Below the pieces are notes generated by a model, which was not told the origin of the DNA, made no database searches, and saw only the letters and a list, made by a program, of their open reading frames with translations. Shown one piece after another: positions 15,805-22,467 of a DNA stretch of 23,613 nucleotides; within the stretch, counting starts at the first letter, position 1, and each line of letters opens with the position of its first letter. The translations under genes and the position numbers were made by a program. The stretch is from JAZKFT01 sp043760535 (lineage in GTDB: Bacteria > Bacteroidota > Bacteroidia > Chitinophagales > Chitinophagaceae), in contig JAYUOV010000328.1 of the NCBI GenBank assembly GCA_043760535.1, positions 1-23,613 of the forward strand, written 5' to 3'.

Positions 15805-15832
15805 AAACCCTGTCGTTCCCGACGGGGTTTTA
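15805..15832 (+). terminator. Probable terminator downstream of the PspC gene
   Basis: AAACCCTGTCG (15805-15815) pairs with CGACGGGGTTT (15820-15830) across a 4-base loop, with one G-T pair, followed by a short T-rich stretch. Confidence 0.6.
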
Positions 15833-15861
15833 TTAAAATATTACACTCAAAAATAACACTT

Positions 15862-15984
15862 ATGAAACTGCAGGAAACTACAAGTGCCGGCGTTACAGGT
15901 TATACAAAGGCGCAGGTAATCTGGGAAATATCTTTTGTGAGCAGCATCATACTTTCGTTGCTACTGCTTGCGGTGAATGTTTAA
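15862..15984 (+). CDS. Possible 40-residue single-helix membrane peptide
   Basis: ATG 15862 to TAA 15982-15984. The N-terminal half is polar (MKLQETTSAGVTGYTKAQV) and residues about 23-40 are continuously hydrophobic (ISFVSSIILSLLLLAV), ending at the last residue. It sits between two hairpins, so would need its own promoter. The clean polar-then-hydrophobic organisation argues for a real small membrane protein, but nothing else proves expression. Confidence 0.45.
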   Translation: MKLQETTSAGVTGYTKAQVIWEISFVSSIILSLLLLAVNV

Positions 15985-16053
15985 GCTGGCATCTACACAA
16001 TATGCTTTCGCAAAAAAGGATTCATAACAAAACAAAAACACGATTCGGTTGGT

Positions 16054-16998
16054 TTATCTGGTTTTTCTGCCAAGTGTAAAACCTAGTTTTAGGTTACAAG
16101 TAAAATACGCATCGTTGTTCTTGGCCTTGCCCCGAATATCGCCGACAATAGGAATAGAATTGGGGTTTAGTTCGGCACGGCGGTCGTACAGTTGTGTAGC
16201 CACAAAAGCATCGTTACCATTAAGATAGTTACTAAATAAACTAGGGTTTATATAAGTGCCTTTACTCACATCATCCAGATAATCTGTACTGGTAAAGCGA
16301 TGGCTAATTTCCAGTCTTGCTGCCAGCATTTCATTTACCTCGTACCGTACACCAAGCCCCACAGGAAAACAGGCAGCACTAGTACGGTAAATGGTTCTGT
16401 CTTTATATTCGGCAAAGCCCTGGCCTTCTAGCCGCAATGGCCTCAGGTTAATCCACTTACCCTGATAATATGTTTGCGGGTTAAAATTAAAACGGCCAAT
16501 ACCTGCCAGTATATATGGCGAAAAAAGGGGTGGTTCCTTATCCACAAAATCCTGCAACATTAGCGGATGAAACTCTGCAATAATGGCGAACTCACTAATA
16601 GTACTGCGAAAGTTAAGGTTGCGGTAATAGCGACCTTTGGTAGCAGCATCGTTTTTGTAGTTACTTAAAATGCTATCGTATGCTTTTACTTTTCCAAAGC
16701 TCCCCTCTAAGCGAATGCCAAAAATGTCGCCAATAAAAACACCTGCATAAACATGGGTACATAGCTGTGTATTTTTCCAGTTAATATCCTTTATAAAATT
16801 TTTACCAACACCCTTGTTGCCGCCCAAATCGGTAAGGCAGTTAATGCCACCAATGCCGCCGCCTATTTCTATTATAAAACCATTATCGTAGTATTTATCA
16901 TTGTAATAATAGTACTGCCCTGTTACCTTTAAAGCAGGTAACATAAGCAAAACGTAAACACTAGCCAGTTTAGAGATGCTACAACAGAGTCGTTTCAT
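16054..16998 (-). CDS. Outer-membrane beta-barrel protein (porin-like)
   Basis: 314 residues. A signal peptide occupies about 1-28 (ends ALKVTGQ). The mature chain starts with Tyr/Asn/Asp-rich sequence (YYYYNDKYYDNG) and then alternates short hydrophobic/aromatic strands with polar turns: VYAGVFIGDIFGIRLEGSFG, EFAIIAEFHPLML, PYILAGIGRFNFNP, FPVGLGVRYEVNEMLAARLE. The C-terminus (YFTCNLKLGFTLGR) looks like a closing barrel strand. This is typical of the generic outer-membrane beta-barrel proteins of Bacteroidota. Specific cargo or role unknown. It has no same-strand neighbour close by and appears monocistronic. Confidence 0.82.
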   Translation of the reverse strand: MKRLCCSISKLASVYVLLMLPALKVTGQYYYYNDKYYDNGFIIEIGGGIGGINCLTDLGGNKGVGKNFIKDINWKNTQLCTHVYAGVFIGDIFGIRLEGSFGKVKAYDSILSNYKNDAATKGRYYRNLNFRSTISEFAIIAEFHPLMLQDFVDKEPPLFSPYILAGIGRFNFNPQTYYQGKWINLRPLRLEGQGFAEYKDRTIYRTSAACFPVGLGVRYEVNEMLAARLEISHRFTSTDYLDDVSKGTYINPSLFSNYLNGNDAFVATQLYDRRAELNPNSIPIVGDIRGKAKNNDAYFTCNLKLGFTLGRKTR

Positions 16999-17225
16999 AC
17001 AAAAAAATAGAATGTGGAAAGTTGTGATACCTGTTATACGAGGTGGGTGAAAAGAGGTAAATTAAATGAAGCCGTGTGTAGAAAAACTATTAAAAACTAC
17101 ACTCAAAGTATATAACCATTGCTTTTCCTAATGGTGGTGTGTAATAAAAACGTTCTTCAAGATAAAAAAAGTAAATGAACCGCCCTATTTTAGACAAATT
17201 AATTTTACAGAAAAATACCAACACC

Positions 17226-17663
17226 ATGATTTTTAGGGAAGCTACCGTAGCAGATATAGCTGCCATGCAGCTGGTAAGAAATGCCGTAACAGAAAATGTG
17301 CTGAGTAACCCGGCATTGGTAACCGATGATGATTGTGCCGATTATATTATGGTAAAAGGCAAAGGCTGGGTTTGCGAAATAGCCGGGCATATTGTAGGGT
17401 TCTCCATAGCCAATTTGGTTGAAAATAACATTTGGGCACTGTTTATTCACCCAGCTTATGAAGGCAAGGGTATTGGTAAAAAATTACACTGCTTGATGAT
17501 GGATTGGTATTTTTTGCAAACCAATACTACTGTATGGCTAAGTACAGAACATAATACCCGTGCCGAAAAATTTTATACCATGCATGGCTGGCAGCCAATA
17601 GGTACTTATGGCAATACCGAAATAAAATTTGAAATGACCTCCGAAAAATGGCTTGCCAAATAA
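17226..17663 (+). CDS. GNAT-family N-acetyltransferase
   Basis: 145 residues from ATG 17226; the frame is open from 17175, but MIFREATVADIAAM is the usual GNAT opening, so the later start is preferred. Acetyl-CoA-binding motif A is at about 73-88 (FIHPAYEGKGIGKKLH), with the Q/R-x-x-G-x-G/A pattern as EGKGIG. Motif B ends with FYTMHGW at 117-122. Cytosolic enzyme that transfers an acetyl group from acetyl-CoA; substrate not predictable. The next coding frame downstream is the broken 2TM gene. Confidence 0.9.
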   Translation: MIFREATVADIAAMQLVRNAVTENVLSNPALVTDDDCADYIMVKGKGWVCEIAGHIVGFSIANLVENNIWALFIHPAYEGKGIGKKLHCLMMDWYFLQTNTTVWLSTEHNTRAEKFYTMHGWQPIGTYGNTEIKFEMTSEKWLAK

Positions 17664-17841
17664 TGATGTGTGGCCCAATTGAGGTTACAATTTTACAACT
17701 GATTTTGCTGGTGTAACATCATGCTTTTCTGGCGTACTATGTTCCCTATTAAAACTGTTGGCCGATGTAGATATTTTAGAAATTTGTGTGTACGATATTA
17801 TAATGGCGAATTTTTCTGTTTAATATTATAAACCAATACAG

Positions 17842-18129
17842 ATGGAACAGCAAGTGGAAGAACGCCTTTAGCGAATAGCCAAAAAACGGGCTAACTTTAA
17901 AAGGCATCTTGTAACCTACGTTGTAATGAACCTTTTCTTTTGGGCCATTTGGTGGTTTACATAAGGGCACAACGGCATTGGAAAATTGGCGGCCGTTTGG
18001 CCTATCTAGCCTATGCTAGGCTGGGGGCTGGGCGCAGCTTTTCAGTATTTAGATGCCTATGGCCATACCGATAGGGGAACTTCTATTCGGCAGGGATATG
18101 AAAAGCTGAAAAAGAAACAGAACCAATAG
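17842..18129 (+). pseudogene. 2TM-domain protein gene interrupted by three in-frame stop codons
   Basis: From ATG 17842 to TAG 18127-18129 there are 96 codons with TAG at 17869-17871, TAA at 17962-17964 and TAG at 18007-18009. The conceptual product has the hallmarks of the Bacteroidota 2TM family: a basic/helical lead (RIAKKRANFKRHLVTYVVMN), a first membrane helix rich in Trp (LFFWAIWWFT), then VWPI-stop-PMLGWGLGAAFQY, then a basic tail. Homologues normally read WPIWPMLGWG and have Trp before the first basic segment, so two stops sit where TGG is expected. There is no frameshift anywhere. The simplest reading is a recently inactivated gene. An inverted repeat and the acyl-CoA ligase follow. 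Confidence 0.8.
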
Positions 18130-18130
18130 G

Positions 18131-18201
18131 ATTTACGAATTACGATTTTCTTTATTGATGGGTGCTTACACATTGTAATACCCAAATCGTAATTCGTAAA
18201 T
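18131..18201. repeat. 18-bp perfect inverted repeat between the 2TM pseudogene and the acyl-CoA ligase
   Basis: Arm ATTTACGAATTACGATTT (18131-18148) pairs perfectly with 18184-18201 around a 35-base spacer. The arm itself is built of 7-base units (ATTTACG, AATTACG). It begins 2 bases after the pseudogene's last stop codon, so it may have served as its terminator: a T run is absent, but AT-rich sequence follows. Confidence 0.8.
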
Positions 18202-18244
18202 AAAAAAGGCTTTAATTTACGAAAGAAAAATAAACGATTGCCCT

Positions 18245-20032
18245 ATGACGAATACTACAAGACTCTTTGATTGTATAAACCTGCAAATGGAAAAATTTCC
18301 GAAAGAAGACATGTTGGTAGCCAAAGAAAAAGGCCAATGGCATAAATACGGTACCGCACAATCCAAAGCCATCATCGATAATTTTAGTGCTGGCCTGCTG
18401 GCACTTGGCCTTAGTGGAAACGATATGACTGCCGAAGGCCAAGATAAAGTAGCCCTTATTAGTAACAACCGTCCAGAGTGGGTTTTTACCGATTTGGCCT
18501 GCCAGCAAATTGGTGTTCCTATTTGCCCTGTTTATCCTACTACCAATCCATTGGAACTAGAATTTATTCTTAACGATGCCGCTGTAAAATATGTATTTGT
18601 TAGTAGCCAAGACCTGTACGAAAAAATACAAGATATAAGGCCAAAAGTGCCTTCGCTAATCAATGTTTTTACCTTTGATAAATTAGCTGGAGCCGACCAT
18701 TGGAGCCAAATAACCAATACCGCCACCGACGCACTAAAGCAGCAGGTAGCAAAAATTAAAAACACGATTTCAGAAGATACCATAGCCACCATTATTTACA
18801 CTAGCGGCACTACCGGCACACCTAAAGGCGTAATGCTAAGCCACGGTAATATTGTAAAAAATGTAAGAAATTCTAAAATCAGTTTTCCGTTTGAAGATGC
18901 CCCGCAATCGAAGGTGCTTAGTTTTCTGCCGCTCAATCATATTTTCGAAAAAACCTGTACCTACATTTATCTCTTTAGCGGCATCAGCATTTGGTATGCC
19001 GAGAGCCTGGAAACAATTGGCGATAATATGAAAGAGGTACACCCCGATGGATTTACTACCGTACCAAGGCTGCTGGAAAAGGTGTACGAAAAAATAATGA
19101 GTAAAGGAGCCGAACTAACCGGCGTGAAAAAGAAATTATTTTATTGGGCAGTAGAGCTGGGTCTTAAATACGACAATCTTAAAAGCGGTGGATTGTGGTA
19201 TAATATGCAATTGGCGATAGCCAATAAACTGATTTTTAGCAAATGGAGAGAAGCATTAGGCGGCAATGTAAAATACATTATTACCGGCGGTGCGGCCTGC
19301 CAAGAGCGGCTGCTACGAATTTTTAATGCTGCTGGCATACCAGTGTACGAAGGCTACGGCCCTACCGAAAACAGCCCAGTAATAACAGTAAACAGAAAAG
19401 AAAAAGGCGGAACAAAATTTGGCACAGTAGGTCTGCCAATTGTAGGCCAGGAAGTAAAGCTAGCCGAAGACGGTGAAGTAATGGTAAAAGGACCAAGTGT
19501 AATGAAAGGCTATTACAAACGGCCCGATTTAACCGAAGAAACCATGAGAGATGGCTGGCTACTAACTGGCGACATAGGTGTGTGGGTGGATAACAAATAC
19601 CTTAAAATAACCGACCGTAAAAAAGAATTATTTAAAACAAGTGGTGGTAAATATGTGGCACCACAGCCAATAGAAAACAAGCTGAAAGAGTCCCCTTTTG
19701 TAGAGCAGGTAATTGTAGTAGGTGCAGATAAAAAATTTGTGGGTGCATTAATTGTGCCTACTTTTTCTACCCTTCGGGAATGGATGAGAGAAAAGCAAAT
19801 ACCCTATACCACCAACGAAGCTGCCATACACGACCCTAAAGTATTGGCCTTATTCCGAGAGCTGGTAGAAAGTTTCAACACCTATTTCAACCACGTGGAG
19901 CAGATAAAAAAATTTGAACTTTTGCCCAACGAGTGGAGCATAGAAACCGGCGAAATGACGCCCAAAATGAGCCTTAAAAGAAAAGTGATTATGGAAAAAC
20001 ACAAAGCTGCTGTAGAAAGAATTTATGATTAA
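18245..20032 (+). CDS. Long-chain fatty-acid-CoA ligase (AMP-binding)
   Basis: 595 residues, typical of bacterial AMP-forming long-chain acyl-CoA synthetases. The enzyme activates a fatty acid with ATP and CoA through an acyl-adenylate, feeding beta-oxidation or lipid synthesis. The AMP-binding signature IIYTSGTTGTPKGVMLSHG lies at about 183-201. Further motifs are FLPLNHIFEKTC, IPVYEGYGPTENSP, GEVMVKGPSVMKGYYKRP, GWLLTGDIG and ITDRKKELFKTSGGKYVAPQPIE, which contains the hinge and C-terminal domain start. The C-terminal part, with LTPKMSLKRK-like EMTPKMSLKRKVI, is complete. It is cytosolic or membrane-associated. No same-strand gene follows closely. Acyl-CoA dehydrogenase (6005-7147) and a thioesterase (20145-20600) in the window belong to the same general metabolism. 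Confidence 0.95.
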   Translation: MTNTTRLFDCINLQMEKFPKEDMLVAKEKGQWHKYGTAQSKAIIDNFSAGLLALGLSGNDMTAEGQDKVALISNNRPEWVFTDLACQQIGVPICPVYPTTNPLELEFILNDAAVKYVFVSSQDLYEKIQDIRPKVPSLINVFTFDKLAGADHWSQITNTATDALKQQVAKIKNTISEDTIATIIYTSGTTGTPKGVMLSHGNIVKNVRNSKISFPFEDAPQSKVLSFLPLNHIFEKTCTYIYLFSGISIWYAESLETIGDNMKEVHPDGFTTVPRLLEKVYEKIMSKGAELTGVKKKLFYWAVELGLKYDNLKSGGLWYNMQLAIANKLIFSKWREALGGNVKYIITGGAACQERLLRIFNAAGIPVYEGYGPTENSPVITVNRKEKGGTKFGTVGLPIVGQEVKLAEDGEVMVKGPSVMKGYYKRPDLTEETMRDGWLLTGDIGVWVDNKYLKITDRKKELFKTSGGKYVAPQPIENKLKESPFVEQVIVVGADKKFVGALIVPTFSTLREWMREKQIPYTTNEAAIHDPKVLALFRELVESFNTYFNHVEQIKKFELLPNEWSIETGEMTPKMSLKRKVIMEKHKAAVERIYD

Positions 20033-20144
20033 GCATTGCACTAACTACTACAACATGCATAAAACTGTTTTGTAGCGGAGCTGCTATTAAAAAGATGGCA
20101 TAAATTGAAATTAACAATCATTGAGCCAATAATAAATTCACCCT

Positions 20145-20600
20145 TTACATACTGATTCCTTTAGCCAAAGCACCATAAGCCACGGCACATATTTCATCTT
20201 TATCGTTAAGAATATTTACCATGCCAAAAATGCGGTTGCCCACCACCTGTTGTAGGCCTGCTATGGCTTTCAGCGATTTGCCGTGGATTGGTTTGAGGTA
20301 ATGAATGGTAAGCTGTGCGGTGGCCGTCATGCCATCTTTGTAATACGAAAGGCCGAGAAGGCCAAGCGAAACATCCGCCAGCATACTAATAGTGCCTCCA
20401 TTGGCAGCCGAAGTACCCATGCCACCCTGATGGATGTCTTGCAACTCGGCTATAAATGCTACCGGCTGCATGGGTTCGCTAAGGTCTATCTGCATATTTT
20501 GGTGCTTTAACTGCACACTCTTGTTAAACATGTTTTCTATCTCTTTCCATTTTCCCTGCACTGCCAGGTCTCGGAATTTATGAAGATTGGCTAAGTCCAT
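20145..20600 (-). CDS. PaaI-type hotdog-fold thioesterase
   Basis: 151 residues. The hotdog signature is at about 57-80: HQGGMGTSAANGGTISMLAD, with His, the glycines and the catalytic-type Asp in family-typical positions. It is followed by the strand TATAQLTIHYLKPIHGKSLKAIAG and by a final strand region EICAVAYGALAKG. PaaI-like enzymes hydrolyse acyl- or aryl-CoA thioesters in the cytosol. It converges with the acyl-CoA ligase and is not in an operon with it. Substrate unknown. Confidence 0.88.
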   Translation of the reverse strand: MDLANLHKFRDLAVQGKWKEIENMFNKSVQLKHQNMQIDLSEPMQPVAFIAELQDIHQGGMGTSAANGGTISMLADVSLGLLGLSYYKDGMTATAQLTIHYLKPIHGKSLKAIAGLQQVVGNRIFGMVNILNDKDEICAVAYGALAKGISM

Positions 20601-20741
20601 ACGTGTTATTAATTTGATTAAAGATAAAGGGTGGGAAATGAAAAAAGGAAATAGTTGGTGGATGGTCTTGTATCAGGCAAAAAACAACATTTGATACTAT
20701 AAAGGAACGCTAGATTTCTTCTCAATTGATTAGCAACACAT

Positions 20742-20772
20742 TTTGCTACCAATCTGGTTGCATTTAAATTTA
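20742..20772 (+). promoter_or_regulatory. Bacteroidota-type promoter for the GNAT-like/57-residue pair
   Basis: TTTG at 20742-20745, exactly 19 bases, then TAAATTTA at 20765-20772 (TAnnTTTG with one mismatch). The ATG at 20779 is 6 bases after the -7 box, so the transcript would be nearly leaderless. Confidence 0.45.
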
Positions 20773-20778
20773 CCACAG

Positions 20779-21261
20779 ATGTATAATAACTACAAGATTT
20801 TAAATGCAATTACACATAATGTAAGCGGTAGCAAATACAATACTATCGCTACCCCTTGCACCAAAGCGGAGTTGGTGAAACATAAACCGTACTTTATTTT
20901 TGATTTCGTTAGCCTTATTCCTAAATGCATTGTTTATAAACTCTACCTAGAGGATGAACCAAATGTATTACAAGGCCTTTTTACATTTAGCCCAAGTACA
21001 GGGTTTTTGGATTGCGAAAACATGGAAACAAACGAAATAAACAAACATGGGAAAGCCATGTATGGTGGTGTAGGAAAGCTAATGATAGCCTTATGTTGTA
21101 AAATCGCGTTGGAATTAGGCTTTGGAAGCTTTATCTCGTTTACGGCAAAAAACAAACTTTTTCTTTATTATGGTCGGTTTGGTGCACAAAGATTGGGTAA
21201 CAGCAATACCATGTTTATTAACGAAGAAGAAGCTACAAAACCGATGGCTAAATACTTTTAA
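20779..21261 (+). CDS. GNAT-like protein of unknown function
   Basis: 160 residues from ATG 20779 (frame open from 20743, but that part precedes the promoter match). The C-terminal half has GNAT-fold features: GKAMYGGVGKLMIALCCKIA (about 91-110) resembles the acetyl-CoA-binding motif and following helix, then the strand GFGSFISFTAKN and helix/turn LFLYYGRFGAQRLG (127-140), like the fYxklGF motif. The central FDFVSLIPKCIVYKLYLED could be the preceding strands. The acetyl-CoA loop is degenerate (GGVGKL without the full Q/R-x-x-G-x-G), so activity is uncertain. It is followed 17 bases later by a 57-residue basic protein and then by a strong terminator, so the two form a closed bicistron. Confidence 0.65.
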   Translation: MYNNYKILNAITHNVSGSKYNTIATPCTKAELVKHKPYFIFDFVSLIPKCIVYKLYLEDEPNVLQGLFTFSPSTGFLDCENMETNEINKHGKAMYGGVGKLMIALCCKIALELGFGSFISFTAKNKLFLYYGRFGAQRLGNSNTMFINEEEATKPMAKYF

Positions 21262-21278
21262 ATATCTAAATATACGGT

Positions 21279-21452
21279 ATGAAACAGTACAAAAAAAAGA
21301 AAGAAATAAAATACGATGACACCAATGTTCCTGGGGGTTATTGTATGATTCCTGGGGGACTTTCGGAAAAAGACCGGATGGCAATGATGGCTATTATAGA
21401 GAAAAATAAGGCAGAAAAAGAACGCAAACAGCCGTTATTAGCAAAGACGTAA
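21279..21452 (+). CDS. 57-residue basic protein, unknown
   Basis: ATG 21279 to TAA 21450-21452. A lysine-rich N-terminus (MKQYKKKKEIKYDD) precedes a glycine-proline centre with two related short motifs (VPGGYCM and IPGGLSE) and a charged helix (KDRMAMMAIIEKNKAEKERK). No family recognised. It starts 17 bases after the GNAT-like stop and ends 15 bases before the terminator stem, which is good contextual evidence for a real gene. The pairing of a GNAT-like protein with a small charged partner invites comparison with toxin-antitoxin modules, but the gene order is opposite to the usual antitoxin-first TacAT type. Confidence 0.6.
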   Translation: MKQYKKKKEIKYDDTNVPGGYCMIPGGLSEKDRMAMMAIIEKNKAEKERKQPLLAKT

Positions 21453-21467
21453 TTTTCATCAAGTAAA

Positions 21468-21511
21468 TAAAAACGGGGTATGTCTGTTGTTTCAGACATA
21501 CCCCGTTTTTA
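21468..21511. terminator. Strong bidirectional terminator
   Basis: A perfect 19-bp stem (21468-21486 with 21493-21511; core ACGGGGTATGTCTG) closes a 6-base loop TTGTTT, with A and T runs at the ends. It ends the GNAT-like/57-residue unit and also serves the convergent gene ending at 21553. Confidence 0.93.
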
Positions 21512-21552
21512 TTTTTAGGTAACTGGTTTGCAGGTCATCTATAGTAACCTTA

Positions 21553-22182
21553 TTACCGCAATAATCCCTTTTCCCGTACATTTTTATAAATACCGGCTAT
21601 ATTATCGGGTATATTAAATAGGATAAGCCAGTTTACATCTAACCCATTAAAAATGGCTGTTTTCATTACATTTTTATTATTGCCAACAAGGCGGCCAAGT
21701 GTTTCAATATCTTTTTTAAAATCGAGGTGCAGGTCGTGGTGCTGCTTTTGTAGCAGCATTAAAATTTTAAATATGCGGGCCACTATGTATATGCACAAGG
21801 TGTGTGCATTACCCGGGGTTTCGGCGGCTATGCGTGGGTTATTCAGTTGCAATAGTTGGGTAAGCATCAGGCAGTTTAAACTTATGTCTCCAGTTTTGTC
21901 TTTGGTAACTTTAACATGCTCCGTTATTTCGCCGCTAAGCCACCGCATATCCATTAATAAATAACCGGCCGAGTAATAATGGTTGGTGGCTGTGTTTACC
22001 CGTTCTACTATTCTTTCTTGCAGCTTTTCCCGTTTATGTTCTACGGTTTCGGTATCTACGAGTTCAAAATAGAGCTTGTTGGCTACATCCACATTTTTTC
22101 TGAGTAGGCGTAAAATCAGTTTGTCTTTATCGGCATTGGGCAGTAGTTGCAATGCTTTTTTAAATTCGGTATCAAAAGGCAT
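21553..22182 (-). CDS. Conserved-looking protein of unknown function
   Basis: 209 residues from ATG 22180-22182; the frame is open to 22242, but the chosen start gives MPFDTEFKKALQLLPNADKDKLILRLLRKN, a natural helical N-terminus. The rest is predicted mostly helical, with a charged segment (VEHKREKLQERIVERVN), a YYSAGYLLMDMRWLSGEITEHV segment, and several Leu/Ile-rich stretches (CIYIVARIFKILMLL) that look like buried helices rather than a membrane anchor. I recognise no named domain and no catalytic motif. It shares the terminator at 21468-21511 with the convergent unit. Because it lies just outside the putative attachment site, it should belong to the native chromosome. Confidence 0.75.
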   Translation of the reverse strand: MPFDTEFKKALQLLPNADKDKLILRLLRKNVDVANKLYFELVDTETVEHKREKLQERIVERVNTATNHYYSAGYLLMDMRWLSGEITEHVKVTKDKTGDISLNCLMLTQLLQLNNPRIAAETPGNAHTLCIYIVARIFKILMLLQKQHHDLHLDFKKDIETLGRLVGNNKNVMKTAIFNGLDVNWLILFNIPDNIAGIYKNVREKGLLR

Positions 22183-22227
22183 GTTGTGGTGTTTGGCTTT
22201 ATTTGTAAAATAAATATTACAATATAC

Positions 22228-22256
22228 AAAAGGCTTCCTCAAAATGAGAAAGCCTT
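22228..22256 (-). terminator. Terminator-like hairpin next to the tRNA-end-like sequence
   Basis: AAGGCTTCCTCA (22230-22241) pairs with TGAGAAAGCCTT (22245-22256) in 11 of 12 positions around a 3-base loop. In the minus direction it is followed by TTTG. It lies 11 bases beyond the 3' end of the tRNA-like segment, where a terminator of a former tRNA gene would be. Confidence 0.6.
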
Positions 22257-22266
22257 ACCAATTTTG

Positions 22267-22283
22267 TGGTCCCGCCAAGAATC
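22267..22283 (-). other. Candidate attachment site: tRNA 3'-end-like segment
   Basis: On the minus strand GATTCTTGGCGGGACCA can be read as the end of a T-loop (GATT), the 3' strand of a T-stem (CTTGG), the 3' strand of an acceptor stem (CGGGACC) and a discriminator A. No matching GGTCCCG 5' strand or other tRNA arms occur in the 90 bases upstream, so this is only a fragment, as left at the distal end of an element integrated in a tRNA gene. Confidence 0.45.
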
Positions 22284-22339
22284 TTATCCAACCCCTCAAA
22301 ACCCTTACCACCACTACCTTTTACCATACTTAAACGCAG

Positions 22340-22365
22340 GTTCATTTTTTAGGTGTGTAACATTT
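22340..22365. repeat. Copy 1 of a duplicated sequence near the element end
   Basis: GTTCATTTT, three extra bases, then GGTGTGTAACATTT; the same two blocks without the extra bases occur at 22884-22906, within the first codons of the XRE repressor gene. 23 bases are shared. Confidence 0.65.
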
Positions 22366-22467
22366 ATGTGGCCATTAAAAGGCTACACACCCCATCGTAA
22401 ACCAAAATAAAAAGGCCACACTTTACCCGTTTTGTAGCCTATGCCACATTCATATTAGCCACCCACT

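Noticed and set aside
17842..18129. Stop-codon reassignment or read-through of TAG in the 2TM gene
   Set aside because: Other intact genes in the window end naturally in TAG, and one of the three internal stops is TAA, so a recoded genome is unlikely; pseudogene is the simpler reading.
22267..22355. An intact tRNA gene on the minus strand
   Set aside because: Only the T-arm/acceptor 3' part can be matched; there is no 5' acceptor strand, D-arm or anticodon arm at the right distance.
22285..22370. Minus-strand coding fragment (reads ...FNGHINVTHLKNEPAFKYGKR)
   Set aside because: It is open for only about 20 codons after a stop and has no start; resemblance to the repressor N-terminus comes from the duplicated 23-bp sequence.
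22340..22380. A dif-like XerCD recombination site
   Set aside because: GGTGTGTAACATTTATGTGGCC loosely suggests an 11-6-11 layout, but the two arms are not sufficiently palindromic to support it.
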